A stretch of 64,000 nucleotides of DNA from Stenocarpella maydis. Taxonomy: Eukaryota > Ascomycota > Sordariomycetes > Diaporthales > Diaporthaceae. The stretch lies in NCBI GenBank assembly GCA_002270565.1, contig NQMI01000017.1, forward strand, positions 258,150 through 322,149, written 5' to 3'. Shown in pieces: positions 48,885 through 59,795 of the stretch. The notes under the pieces were generated by a model. That model made no database searches. It was not told the origin of the DNA and saw only the letters and a program-made list of their open reading frames with translations. The position numbers and the translations under genes are program-made. Every line of letters starts with the position of its first letter. The stretch's first letter is position 1.

Positions 48885-49574
48885 TGGGAGGGTTTCGTGC
48901 CGCAGGTGCTCAATCTGTCCACATAGCAGTCCGGGGGGTCCTGGCTACTATTCTTGGACATGAAGTCAGAGCAAAGAGACAAATGTGGGTAAGAGCCAAA
49001 ACAAAGAAACCCTGGCTCGAGACTTTGGAGCTTCCCATGCAAGGGGCCAAAGTGGCTGAGCGGGCAGCTCTCCCGGCAGGGCTGTCAGACGCTCCAGACA
49101 GCCTGCTTGGAATACGGAGTATGTGCTGTACACTAGGAACAAGAGAAAACAAGAGCCTGTTGTGTGTACTGCCGACCTTGGTATGTAGTCTTATGCTTGC
49201 TTGCTCGTGGGCCCCCAAGGAATGAAAGAGAACAGATCACCACCGGGGTTGGCGGCTCGAGTTCCGTAGGTTGGGGTATATTTATTACGCATGCGTTCAC
49301 CACGGCGAAAGTAGAAAGTAGAAAGTACACATTACCTCAAGCCTCTGCGGGCCCCTGCAGCCCTGCCGCCTCGCCCCGCCATTCATCACCAGCTGGCTAT
49401 CTACCTAGCGTAGGTACCTTGTAACTGGGAGCCACATAATTACACTACTCCGTACACTAATTCACCACGAATATGCTTTCATCTCATGTAGACCACGTCG
49501 AGAGCCGATAGACTTTCGAGCCGGAATTTCATCCCCACGTCGTTGTTGAAGCCCAGTCGGCCTCTCAGGGAGAC
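48885..49574. other. Divergent region between mannosidase and atg10
   Basis: 690 bp between divergent start codons. Holds two copies of the 9-bp motif (TACGGAGTA 49113-49121; TACTCCGTA 49446-49454). No gene seen. Confidence 0.7.
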
Positions 49575-50439
49575 ATGTCGGCCGCGCAGCAAAAGATCGG
49601 CGCCGACTTCATGAATTACCCGCACTTGAACGACGAGGAGTTCGCAGAGGTCTGCCACCATATCGATCGCTGTTACAGCCAGGCAACCCTGGGCCCTGTG
49701 AGGCGCAGGTGGAAGTTGAGAGTTTGCAGGGCGCTCGACATCTCCTTCTCTACGTCTGCAGAGTACGCAACATACGTGCAGATCATCCGCCCATTAGATG
49801 GCGAGCTCGATGATGGTGACTTATCATCGTGTCTAGACAACTTCTCGTTTGCAGACGAAGACAAGGAAATGATAGGCACACAGGACCACGAGATGGCGGA
49901 GGCAGAGCAGGCGGATTCGGTATGACTGCAGCAGTTCCGATTGCAAGTCTGACGCTTACATAGAACCAGGCAGCTTTACACCAGGTGCAAGAGCCACCAG
50001 GCTTTGGATATGTCACGTATGAGATTCATCTTCACCCAACATACCGAGTGCCCTGCCTCTGGTTCAGCCTGCATGGACTACCAGCAGACGAACCGGCCTT
50101 CAACATCGACACCGTCTTCCGCCGGCTGGTCCCAGACCAGTACAAACACGGTCTCCGGAAGCTAGGCGGTATCGGTGGCATATCAGCGGATGTGAGTGCT
50201 TGTTGCTGCTAATGAGTCAATTATTGGTCCTCTCGGTATCCAGGTATCCATCATACTAACACACCGAGAAAAAGCACCACCCTCTCACGGGTGTCCCAAG
50301 CTTCTTCGTCCATCCATGTCTCCTCGGCGATCAGCTGTCAGACTTCGACTGTTCCAAGGAGAACTACCTCATGGTGTGGCTGGGCCTGGTCGGGGGCTGC
50401 GTTGGCCTGTGGGTGCCCAAAGAGATGGCCCTGGCCTGA
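49575..50439 (+). CDS. atg10: Atg10, E2-like conjugating enzyme of autophagy
   Basis: Three exons, 49575-49919, 49964-50191 and 50275-50439, give 245 aa. The last intron has a TACTAAC branch site at about 50253 and an AAAAAG acceptor; using it restores HHPLTGVPSFFVHPCLLGDQ. Seen: an E2-like core with WFSLHGLPADEPAF and the Atg3/Atg10-family HPC, with the likely catalytic Cys near residue 206; the end YLMVWLGLVGGCVGLWVPKE fits the family C-terminus. Known: Atg10 receives Atg12 from the E1 Atg7 and attaches it to Atg5, allowing Atg8 lipidation in autophagosome formation. A Glu/Asp-rich insert (about 83-115) separates the halves of the fold. Convergent with the U2B'' gene: 83 bp separate the two stops. 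Confidence 0.88.
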
Positions 50440-50522
50440 GCTGCTGCTGCGCCCAACGAGTTCCGGCTGGCAGACCCTGCCCGGCCACGTTTCCGATCGG
50501 TCACACACAACCCAGGCCGCTA

Positions 50523-51205
50523 TCAGTCGTCGTCGCTGTCCTCCTCCATCGCCACATCGCTGTCCTCGTCCTCCTCTTCCTCCTCCTCCCGTGGCCGTTT
50601 CTGCCCTCTGTTCTCTGCGTCGTCCGCGTTGGTCGTTGCCTGGCCAGTCGCGGCGAGAGGTTTTGCGGGCAAGCCTGACGCCGCAGGCGGAGCAGCCGCT
50701 GAGGTGGTTCCAGGAGGCGGTGCGTTGAATATGCTTTGCTGCAGGTCGGTCATCTCTGCCTGCTGGTTGGCGGACGTTGGGAGCTTGAAGGTCCCGTCGA
50801 GTTTCGCAACAACGTTCGACTTGGACTTGGCGTACGCCACTTTCTATCTCACATGATTAGTTTTATGCCCCAGATAGAGAGACCATAGATGGCAGGAAGG
50901 AAACGAACCATCTCGAGTCCCAGGAAGTTGAACCCATCCAATGCCCTCATAGCCTGTGTCGCGGTTTGTATATCGCGGTAGACAATATGCGCCTGGCCTC
51001 TCATGCTGTGGGTCTTGAGCGCGACGACATCGAGAACCGGGCCGTAAGTTGAGAAGAGCAGGTAGAGTGCTGTCCGCAAGTCCTCCTTCTGGATCTTGGC
51101 CGACGGGATGTTGCGCACGTAGAGTGTCTGGTTAGGAGGGATCGACTGGGGCTTGGGCGGAATGCCTGAGCCTGGTGGTGCTGCCTTCACGCCTGCTGGG
51201 GCCAT
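50523..51205 (-). CDS. msl1: U2 snRNP B'' / U1A-type RRM splicing protein
   Basis: Two exons, 51205-50909 and 50843-50523, give 205 aa. The intron interrupts the end of the RRM, joining FNFLGLEM to KVAYAKSKSNVV. One RRM (residues about 25-107): RNP2 is TLYVRNIP, RNP1 region is MRGQAHIVYRD, and LDVVALKTHSMRGQA is typical of the U1A/U2B'' group. Residues 108-205 are Ala/Pro-rich and end in a very acidic tail (KRPREEEEEEDEDSD). Known: binds U2 snRNA stem-loop IV, with U2A', in the spliceosome. Only one RRM is present, as in yeast Msl1. The divergent partner is the ARPC1 gene, 461 bp away. Confidence 0.9.
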
Positions 51206-51666
51206 GGTCGCGACTGGCCTTGACTGAAATAGCTAGGCGGCCGACCAGATGCCGGGGTACAGAGAATGGATACAGGCTGTCTCCGTGACAGAATAATTCA
51301 AGCCGGGAGAATATCCACAGGGGCGGGAGCCGTCTTATTCGCGTGTCGCGTTAAGCTGCTGCTTCAGCATTTTTTGGAGCTGGCCGGACGGCCTAACTGC
51401 AGCAGCCAGCCAGGTGCCTTTCCTTATCTCATTATCGGGGTTATGCACTCCCCCCCCCCCCTGAAGTGCACAGTGACGTGCTGCGGCCCCACGCGCCACC
51501 CACTTCACTCTCAGGGGAGCTTCCTCCCACCTCTCCCCATCCCCTACTTCCCCTGACAAGCACAACGCCGCTCCGGGTTCCCATGCCACAAACTTGAACA
51601 ACACATCGAATCATCGTGATAGTAGAGAGCTACTCCTATCACGTGGTCTGGACTACCAACATCAAG
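51206..51666. other. Shared divergent promoter of msl1 and arpc1
   Basis: 461 bp between divergent start codons; contains a C12-type run near 51451-51462. No gene seen. Confidence 0.7.
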
Positions 51667-52876
51667 ATGGCTGCGCCCGAGGTCCACCACCTCTTCCACA
51701 ACCCCATCGCCGACCACTCCTTCTCCGCCGACCGATCAACCCTGGCCATCGCGCGAGACTCGACTGTCGAGCTCTACGGCAAGGCTGGAAATGCCTTCAG
51801 GCTGCAGGATGAGCTGAAAGGCCACGACAAGACGGTCACCAGCCTCGACATTGCGCCGAACTCCGGCCGCATCGTCTCGTGCTCTCAGGGTTCGCCAAGC
51901 CGCACAAGATTAGGCTATGACGAGTAGACTGCGCTGACTTGGATTCCAGACCGCAACGCACTTGTGTGGGAGCCCTCGCCTCAGGGCTACAAGCCAACCC
52001 TTGTCCTGCTTCGAATCAACCGCGCTGCTACCTTTGTCCGTTGGTCTCCCTCGGAGACCAAGTTCGCCGTCGGCTCTGGCGACCGTGTGATCGCCGTTTG
52101 TTACTTTGAGGAAGAGAACGACTGGTGGGTGTCCAAGCACCTCAAGAAGCCCATTCGCAGCACCATCACCTCGGTTGCATGGCATCCCAACTCCGTGCTG
52201 CTCGCCGCCGGCTCCACCGACGCCCACGCGCGGGTCTTCTCGAGCTTCATCAAGTCGGTGGACCAGCGTCCCGAGCCGAGCGCTTGGGGCGAGAGGCTGC
52301 CGTTCAATACCGTCTGCGGCGAGTTCCTCAACAACTCGGCTGGCTGGGTCCACTCGGTTGCTTTCTCTCCTAGCGGCGATGCCCTGGCCTTTGCTGCTCA
52401 CGACAGCAGCATCACTGTTGTCTACCCCAGCGCTCCTGACCAGCCCCCAAAGGCAGTCTTAAGCGTCACCACTCAGCTGCTTCCCTTCCAGAGCCTGATC
52501 TGGTCCAGTGAGGCCGAGATCATTGCTGCTGGATACGACTGCCAGGCATTCCGCTTCCAGGGCGGCGAGACGGGCTGGCAGCTGGCTGGGACCGTGGGAG
52601 CCCAGGGCGGGCCGGGCCTGGGTTACGACAGGGAGGAATCTGCTTTGAACATGTTCAAGCAGATGGATCTGAAGGGCAAGGCAAAGGATGACACGAAACT
52701 CTCCACGGTCCACCAAAATACCATAACAATGATCCGCCCGTATGAGTCTTCTGGGGGCTCTGTCACCAAATTCAGCTGTGAGTCCACCCGCCCAAAACCC
52801 TTTTACGGCGTGTCTGAGTGCTAACAAATATCCAGCGACTGGAGTTGACGGAAGGGTCGTCATCTGGAATATCTAG
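51667..52876 (+). CDS. arc40: Arp2/3 complex subunit ARPC1 (Arc40), WD40 protein
   Basis: Three exons, 51667-51889, 51950-52777 and 52836-52876, give 363 aa; the last exon codes only STGVDGRVVIWNI. The start is MAAPEVHHLFHNPIADHSFS. Seen: WD40-type repeats throughout, for example VTSLDIAPNSGRIVSCSQ-DRNALVW, TFVRWSPSETKFAVGSGDR, ITSVAWHPNSVLLAAGSTDA and VHSVAFSPSGDALAFAAHDS. Between blades 6 and 7 is an insert (about 285-330, REESALNMFKQMDLKGKAKD) matching the ARPC1 arm that contacts the actin filament. Known: structural and regulatory subunit of the actin-branching complex at endocytic patches. Length and insert are normal for the family. The donor of intron 1 (GTTCGC) is unusual but required by frame. 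Confidence 0.94.
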
Positions 52877-53173
52877 ATTAGCTTGCAATGGAGACCACAA
52901 TCAAGATTCGATCAGCATCCAGCACCTTTGTACTCGTTCTTTTACCAGTGTGTGCCTCAGCCTCATGTGGTTTCAGCTTGACTCTAGAGTGGCGCGTGCG
53001 ATTCTCTTGCCTTTTCATGTTTCCAATATGACTGGTCATGTTTGGTCTGACTGCGCAGCATCTGCCGTGTATTTAAGTTGGCATTTGCATTGCTGGAATG
53101 TCCAGGTAAAGTTGAGCGTCCCGTCTGAAAAGAAACGCCTTGCCGAATGTGTTCATCCTTGGCAAACCTAATT

Positions 53174-54619
53174 ATGGACACCAGAACGAGTCCGCCACAC
53201 TCCCCCAGCGCACGCTTCTATGACAACCGCCGATCTCGAGGCCCTGAGACGTCCGGCATGCAACATCCTCATCCTCAACTTGGCTCTCCATTCAGCCATT
53301 TCCAAGGCTTCTCAGCGCCTGCTTCATCTCATGGATATATCAGCAATACCCGTGCGGCGCGTTCATCAGATCAGGGGATCTCTCCTCGCACTGCAATCCC
53401 CTTCCTTGATCATCAAGAGTTGGGACCAAGCAGGCAGCACAGGGGACAATTATCAGACGAGACCAACCATATGTATCCGACGGATTACGGCTCATATCAA
53501 CGCCATCCTGGACGGCTTATAAACACGCATATTCATCGCCACAGTTCGACTAGCCGTAGCGAACCCCGACTGTCGTCCGAGCCTCCAAACTACGCCACGC
53601 CAGCGCTGCAGTACTTCTCAAGCCCCGAGAATGGTCTTACTCCCGCTTTGCCAGAGAGGCCGATGAGCGCGGCGCGACCTCCACCAGAAACTGGAAATGG
53701 GTCTCTCTCGGTACCAGTTCAGTACCACCTGCCTGTATGCAACACCATCAGGGTCCCATCCACGAGCGACACGAGCGACACCAACGACCAACAAGCGGGC
53801 GGCATCGTCCACGAAGAAGGGGGTGAGTTCGGCCCCGACTCTAGCGGCGACGAAGACGACGACGCCAACACTACCGTCTACCCTTACAACAGCACCTCTA
53901 TGTCGTCATCATCTTCCTCCACCGCCTGTGATAAGGCCCATGTCGGCGTACAGCCCAGCCCCCTTGAGGAAGCCGTCGTCGAGGTCCACGACGCCTGCCT
54001 CGCGGCCACGCAGCGACACCTCGAGTCCCTCCGCGTGAACTGGGAACTCCGCAGCGGGCATGACATCCTGGCGGGGCCGCCTCCGCTGGGGCCGACTAGG
54101 CACCTCCGCGCTGGCGCGACGAGGTTCTTGCCCTATCGGCTCCTTTCCCCCGGGCGGCGGCGGCGGACCGTGCGCGCTCTCAGCGACAACAGCGGCCTGA
54201 AGGAGTACAGCATCCTGCGCGGGGTGCGCGGAAGCGAAAAGAAGGGGGAGGAGGAGGATGACGGTATGCGTGATCATCATCGACCAAGACAACAACAGCA
54301 ACAACAACAACTCCCCTGCCCCATCCCGCCGCCCACGGACTCGCTGCTGAACAACACCTCGCGCATCTGCGAGCTTGTCTGGTGGCGGGCGCGGCGCGAC
54401 CGCGGCGACGTCCTCGGCGCCGAGGCTGAGGCGGTGCGGCGCATGGCGGCGCTTCTGGGTTGCGCCGAGAGGGTGGTGCTCTGTGGTGCTGCGGAGTGGG
54501 AGGGGGATCCGGAGTGGGTCTTCCGTGCGGTCTGTACGGCGGGGCGGGATTTCTGCCGGGAGCTGGGGGACTTGGTCGGGGCCGAGAGGGTTGATGTTAT
54601 TGCGAGGGGGGAGGTTTAG
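53174..54619 (+). CDS. Uncharacterised fungal protein, Ser/Pro-rich with C-terminal helical region
   Basis: One exon. From the ATG at 53174 (MDTRTSPPHSPSARFYD) it gives 481 aa; an ATG at 53147 would add nine residues (MCSSLANLI) and is equally open. Not recognised. Residues 1-260 are low-complexity, rich in Ser, Pro, Arg and His, with acidic patches (GDEDDDAN) and a Ser run. Residues about 265-300 (VVEVHDACLAATQRHLESLR) and 405-481 (SRICELVWWRARRDRGDVLG, then AAEWEGDPEWVFRAVCTAGR) look helical and folded. A Gln run (about 375-383) is coded by CAA/CAG. There is no membrane segment or signal peptide. Possibly a regulatory protein, but no DNA-binding motif is visible. Confidence 0.65.
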   Translation: MDTRTSPPHSPSARFYDNRRSRGPETSGMQHPHPQLGSPFSHFQGFSAPASSHGYISNTRAARSSDQGISPRTAIPFLDHQELGPSRQHRGQLSDETNHMYPTDYGSYQRHPGRLINTHIHRHSSTSRSEPRLSSEPPNYATPALQYFSSPENGLTPALPERPMSAARPPPETGNGSLSVPVQYHLPVCNTIRVPSTSDTSDTNDQQAGGIVHEEGGEFGPDSSGDEDDDANTTVYPYNSTSMSSSSSSTACDKAHVGVQPSPLEEAVVEVHDACLAATQRHLESLRVNWELRSGHDILAGPPPLGPTRHLRAGATRFLPYRLLSPGRRRRTVRALSDNSGLKEYSILRGVRGSEKKGEEEDDGMRDHHRPRQQQQQQQLPCPIPPPTDSLLNNTSRICELVWWRARRDRGDVLGAEAEAVRRMAALLGCAERVVLCGAAEWEGDPEWVFRAVCTAGRDFCRELGDLVGAERVDVIARGEV

Positions 54620-55246
54620 CTTGTTGCGCGCGAGGGTGTTGTGGGGCGGTAAGGGTGACGACTTTTGGGAGGTTCTGAATGGGATGTGTGGTGTGAGCCT
54701 GTCTTGTTGCCTGGTCACGAGCGTGGTGTAGTTCCTGGTGCTGTACGGCACTGATGGGTGAGGTCAAGTGCGGCATGTGATACCTGTGTTGAGATCGACA
54801 TATTGTGAAGATATGAGACTTGTTTTGGGTATGGGCTACTGCAGTCTCTTGTGCTTTCTCAGGAGTGTACCTGTACTCAAACACGACTGAGGGCTTGCGT
54901 TGGCGGGCAGAGTTTGCCGCAAGACTACTTTCTGCCGGCACACCCAGTGACGATTCCTTTTCTTTCACGATGGAACCTCCCCGTTTGCCTGTTGAATCAA
55001 CCGGTACTCAACCTCGAAGTCAGATCTCACACATTCTCGCCTGCTCGAGACAGCTGTCTCGCTGTCGTTTCCATTGGTCCAAGTCCCGGAAACGTACGAC
55101 CGCTAGCCAAAACTAATGTAGCCGTTCGCCGCAAGCATAGCTCACGAGTTTGGCTTTCATCCTCAGACCGAAAGAACTTTGATTCATGGGCTGTGAATAG
55201 AAGACTGGACAGGCTCAGCCAGTGCCAGATCGGCTCAGTTGTTATT

Positions 55247-55248
<2 letters not shown>

Positions 55249-55315
<67 letters not shown>

Positions 55316-55319
55316 GGGG
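55249..55319. repeat. Homopolymer tract A59-G12
   Basis: 59 consecutive A followed by 12 G. Could be a real poly(A)-like tract (for example a retroposon tail) or an assembly artefact. Confidence 0.9.
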
Positions 55320-56622
55320 ACGCCGCGTGAAAGACTACCCTGATCCCCCCTGCCTGGCATACCGCAGGTTGGCAAGAGAAGGCTACACTCCGCCCTTGTG
55401 ATGGATGGTACAGACAACCAAACCCGCCGCCGTTGGATTCAGGAACGTCTCGCGGTGAGGAACGCCTCCAACTGGCCAGGCCGTCCCGTACGAGCAAGAT
55501 GACGACGATGCCAGCATCGCGGAAGGCCAACCAATTGCTTAGCGTCAAAATTCATGCAATGCACGGCAACCCAACGCGACGTTGTGTTCTCCCCTCCCCC
55601 GCCGCCACCACCTCGTTTCCTCGCCTGGTAGCCGCCACGACTGTCAGTTGTGGATCTGGCCATCACGGGTATATCTCTGGTGTTCGTCAGTAAGTTGGTA
55701 CAATGTGCGCTATCCGCCACAACCGCATATGCCCGGAGGCTCTGCGCCACCCCAGTTACGTTGTCGATGGGCCATTGTTCTGGTGCGCAGCCTCCTCTGT
55801 TGCAGCCTGGCCCTGCACGATAACTCCGCGCCTCCTCATCGAATATCCTCAGTAAGGATAAAGCGTACTCGTACCCTCAGCCAACTCATCAGGTGGAAGT
55901 TGGGAGCGCCGGCACTTGTGTGCATTCCACTCCTCTCCCCAGAGGCCGGTCTCCATCGCCGCTAGCGTACGCCGGAACCCCGGGGTCCCGTGGTCGGCCG
56001 TCCTGACAGAGCCGTCATCCCCTATCCGGCGATGACGAACCGCATGAAGAGAGCAGTTATCGTCGGAACTACGCCGGGAAAGTCCAGTTTAATGCCTCCA
56101 CTGCTTGACGAACCAGCGGCTGACACGATTCTGGCCGTACGTAGGCACCCACGCCTGCCCGGCTACTCTTTGCCATGGCGTGCTAGCGTGGATTCGAGAG
56201 GCTCTGGGAGGAGTCAAGGTTCCTGCATTTGGTGGTCAGAATTGTGTTGAGGGATATGTCAGTGATACGACGCAGGCATGGCTTAAAAATTCGAGGTCAT
56301 ATGTTATCGAGGCTAGTGGTCGTGGTCGACCCAAAGGGCCGTACGCCCATCGACAGAATTGAGAGGGATTCAGGCGATCGGCATAGTCACGACTCCATTC
56401 GCAAGGTAGGATCCGGATTGAGCCCAGAAGCTCAGCGTAGCAGTCTGCGGGGACCCAGAGTTGCAAAATGAACACAACAAGGATAAGATCATAGTCAGGC
56501 CACATCGTCGCCGGCTGGCTCTGTCCGGCACCAAGCCGCACAAGCTCCCCGCCGCCAACCCCGACAGGCTTTCCCTCGCGTCTGCCGGCACCAGTATTGG
56601 CTTAGCCTGTGGAAGATAGACT

Positions 56623-57012
56623 TCAGTTGCAACTTAAACCTTCAGGTTCATTCTCCCGCGCCTTTGCACAGACTTCCTCGAGCTTCTTTGCATGAGCCAG
56701 TCGAAGCTCGTAAAATTGACTTCGATAATGGCGAGTCGATGTGGTCTCGAACGATGCGCACTGCGTAGTGACCAGGACCCTCCCCTCCCATCTTGGCAGC
56801 AGCGGAGCGGATGTGGCATGACTGAGAGGGAGGTTTCCGGTGATTTGGGGCCGCCCGCCTCGCCGCCGCCAGGCCCCCTTGCTGAGAGCTGAGCGTGCAC
56901 GTCTTGGGGTCGCACGGGGTCCCGCGACGGCGTCCCAGCGTCCTGGCTGCCCTCGGCGGTAAAGCCGGTTTAGCGCCTGCAGTGAGCCAAGGGCATCGCG
57001 GATGGCATGCAT
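56623..57012 (-). pseudogene. Possible gene fragment (FETTSTRHYRSQFYELRL...)
   Basis: A minus-strand frame of 129 codons whose last 40 residues (SFETTSTRHYRSQFYELRLA, then KKLEEVCAKARENEPEG) look protein-like: helical, charged, with balanced composition, unlike the Arg/Pro-rich upstream part. The order RHYxxQFxxLRL recalls the N-terminal part of DNA polymerase delta subunit 2 (Pol31), but I could not extend the match downstream through any splice option. It may be a truncated duplicate, a relic, or chance. Confidence 0.25.
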
Positions 57013-59744
57013 AATACTTCACGTGCGCTGAGGACGGGCCTGCTTCTGTCCGTCAAGGAGATCCCTATACGGCTGGTGTGCAAGTTTGCCTTTTGGCCGG
57101 CGCCGGTCGACTGCAGGGAAGGCCCACGGGTTGTTTCCGAGGCTGGGCAGACGTCTGCTAGTACTCCGGCCGGCTCATCAAGGGAGGAGGCAAAAGTGAC
57201 GTCGAAATTGAAAGCAGCTATTCGGAGAGAGAGAGAAGGGGCGGGGAGGCAGCCAACTCCTGATCTTCAAATTAAAGAAGATTGGCGAGGTGAGATGAGG
57301 TGTCTTTGTGCAACTCACTTGCCTCTTTGCGATGGGTGCGGAGGATCTGAGGTCGACGTGACTAAGTCGACTCTCTGATCTGAAACACATCCTTTTATGA
57401 AGATCGGCTCTGGTGGCTCGAGCGGCATGTCAAGGAACGTCGGGTTAATCCCAGGAAAGCAGCGACAAAGTTCCCGTCGAGCGCAATGCCGAACACGTCC
57501 TCGCAGCCGCGGTACACTAGTACGGTAACGGAGGCACCGATAGACTTCCGCTTGGAGCCCACAGTTGTTACGACGTCTTGGTCGCATCGTCGCCTTTGAC
57601 GGGCGGGAAGGCTGATGGGATCTTCCCTGAATGCTAGCCGATCCCTCCCTATAATCAGCGGTCCGGTATACGGATGGAAGTAGGCGGGATAGAACGAAGA
57701 TCGCCACGACGGTGGTATTTGGCAATTGTTTCGACGGTATTAACGAAACGAAGAGGAAGAGATTGTCTCGCGAGTCACCGAGTTTGTCTCTGTTATGTCG
57801 TGAGCCGTCTGTGAAAGGCTAGCATCACTCTTGTAAGCTGGACCGGCCAGCTGGAGGCTTGTACAACTGGTGGACAATACCGTCATGACAGCCCGGCCCG
57901 GGTTGCATGTGCGAAACTGTCTCTCGGAGACGCGATAGCCACATCAAGGCTTGTGAGATGTGACATCTGAGAGCATAGATCTGCCTTTGTCTGTGGCACA
58001 GTTCAGCCAGTGTCCTGCGAGCCACCCAAGCCGGATTGAACATGGCAGGGAGACGGGATGGATAGGGCCGATACTTAGCTAAGCAGGCCAAGAGACGTCA
58101 AAGGCCACGAGGGCATCCGCAATGAACAGGGTGACTTGCGGGCCCTTGTGGCCGCCGTGCCTCATTGGCTACCGCAACCGCAACCAGTGACCGCGCTGGC
58201 CAGGTGGGATCAAACTTTCGATCTTTTTTAAGTGGCTCCCTGGCCAGGCGGCCAGCCAGCCAGCCAGCCAACCAGCCTGGATGCTTTTGCATGTACAGGT
58301 ACATCAACCGGTGCAGGCAGACTGGGCGCTACCACAGGTGAGCTGCGGGTAACCTCCCCATTGCCGGCCCTCAGCCGAACACCGCCCCAGCCCCATGTAC
58401 AGACACAATGGTAGCGTGTGAGGTGTGGCTGCAATTGTTCCACGGCGCTTGGCGGTAGTTGATGGTCCTGTGCGCTGACATGAAAAGCATGGTGGACTAA
58501 GCCCGATTGAAACCACAGAACTGGGGAAGGGCTTCTGGGCATGGCGTCGTGTTTGGACGATCGGCTAGTCGGCGCTGCATGCTGGGCTCGTTGGGCATTC
58601 AGGATCCAGTTAGGCTAGTTCTCCCACACGAAGTTGATCTCAGGACGCGGGCTGAGCTCCGTGGGGGATGACATCTTCGCCCGGGGCTGCTGTATCAGCT
58701 AGAACAAGCAGGTTGGCCCTAGACCCTATGGAAATAGGGGCTCAACGAGAGTGCAGGACTGGCCCGTCCGCAGTCGTGTCGTGATGCTGGGACGAAGCTG
58801 GGACGCCAGCCAGCCACTGGCACCAAGATGGGCGAGCGATGGGATTTGCTTGGGCAGTCTCTTGTATAACAGCGACGCAGTATACCATGGCAGGTACATG
58901 GTAGACGGGCCACCAAGGCAGGCAAGTGGTGCCGCCACGTCTGGGCGCTGGCTCGCCAGCAAGCTTGGAGGCGACATGATGCGGGCGACATATTGTTTGC
59001 CTTGATCTCACTCATGAGATTGAGCTGTCACCCCCTGGCGGGCTCTGGCGCCGCCGGGTGCAGGAAAACGAGATTGAAATGGGGTGCTGGGGGGGTATGT
59101 AAATGTGTATGGGGGGGATAGGATGGGCATGGGATGGGATGGGACGGAGGGGGGGTAGTGAGACGGTTTTGGATGGGGATTTGCTGGATTGGGCAGGACG
59201 GGACGGGGAGGCATTGGCTGGGGATGCAGATGGAGGGGTGACGGGATGGACATGGGCCCAGCCAATGGGTGCGCCAGGACAGGTTATTCTGTACGTGGTA
59301 CTTGGCTCGCAAAGGGTCCTTGGCTGCGTGACCGGGTGCTCTCTCTGGTCTACTATGTCCTCGCAATAGTTGCACATACTAGGTAAGTGGTATTGGCATC
59401 ATGGACCGTGGGCGATGCTCTGGCTGGTCAAGATGGTGAGGCGCGACAACCAATTAATCGAGGATGGATGCCCACTGCAGACCACCTGTGCGCACGGCGA
59501 GTGCACCGCGTACGACGCGAAGAGGTCGATCCATCACGCAGAGGCCAATTGGACATGGTAGCCATGTTTAACCTGTGCCGCGCTAGGCTCAGGCAAATGA
59601 CCTTGGGCTGTGTCGTGTCACCCCTCCCGGCCATCCTGGCACTCCCATGGCCTCTTGTCGCCGTCGCCCTCGTCTTGTCGCGTGGGACAGTGAGCAGCAG
59701 GCTGCCAGTCGCTTGTCTTGTGTATGTGTATGTATGTATGGGTG

Positions 59745-59794
<50 letters not shown>
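59745..59794. repeat. Compound microsatellite (TA)9(TG)16
   Basis: Nine TA units directly followed by 16 TG units. Confidence 0.95.

Positions 59795-59795
<1 letters not shown>

Noticed and set aside
57400..57620. Minus-strand stretch reading GSKRKSIGASVTVLVYRGCE and onward
   Set aside because: Looks protein-like for about 40 codons but has no start, no plausible exon joins and no family I can name.
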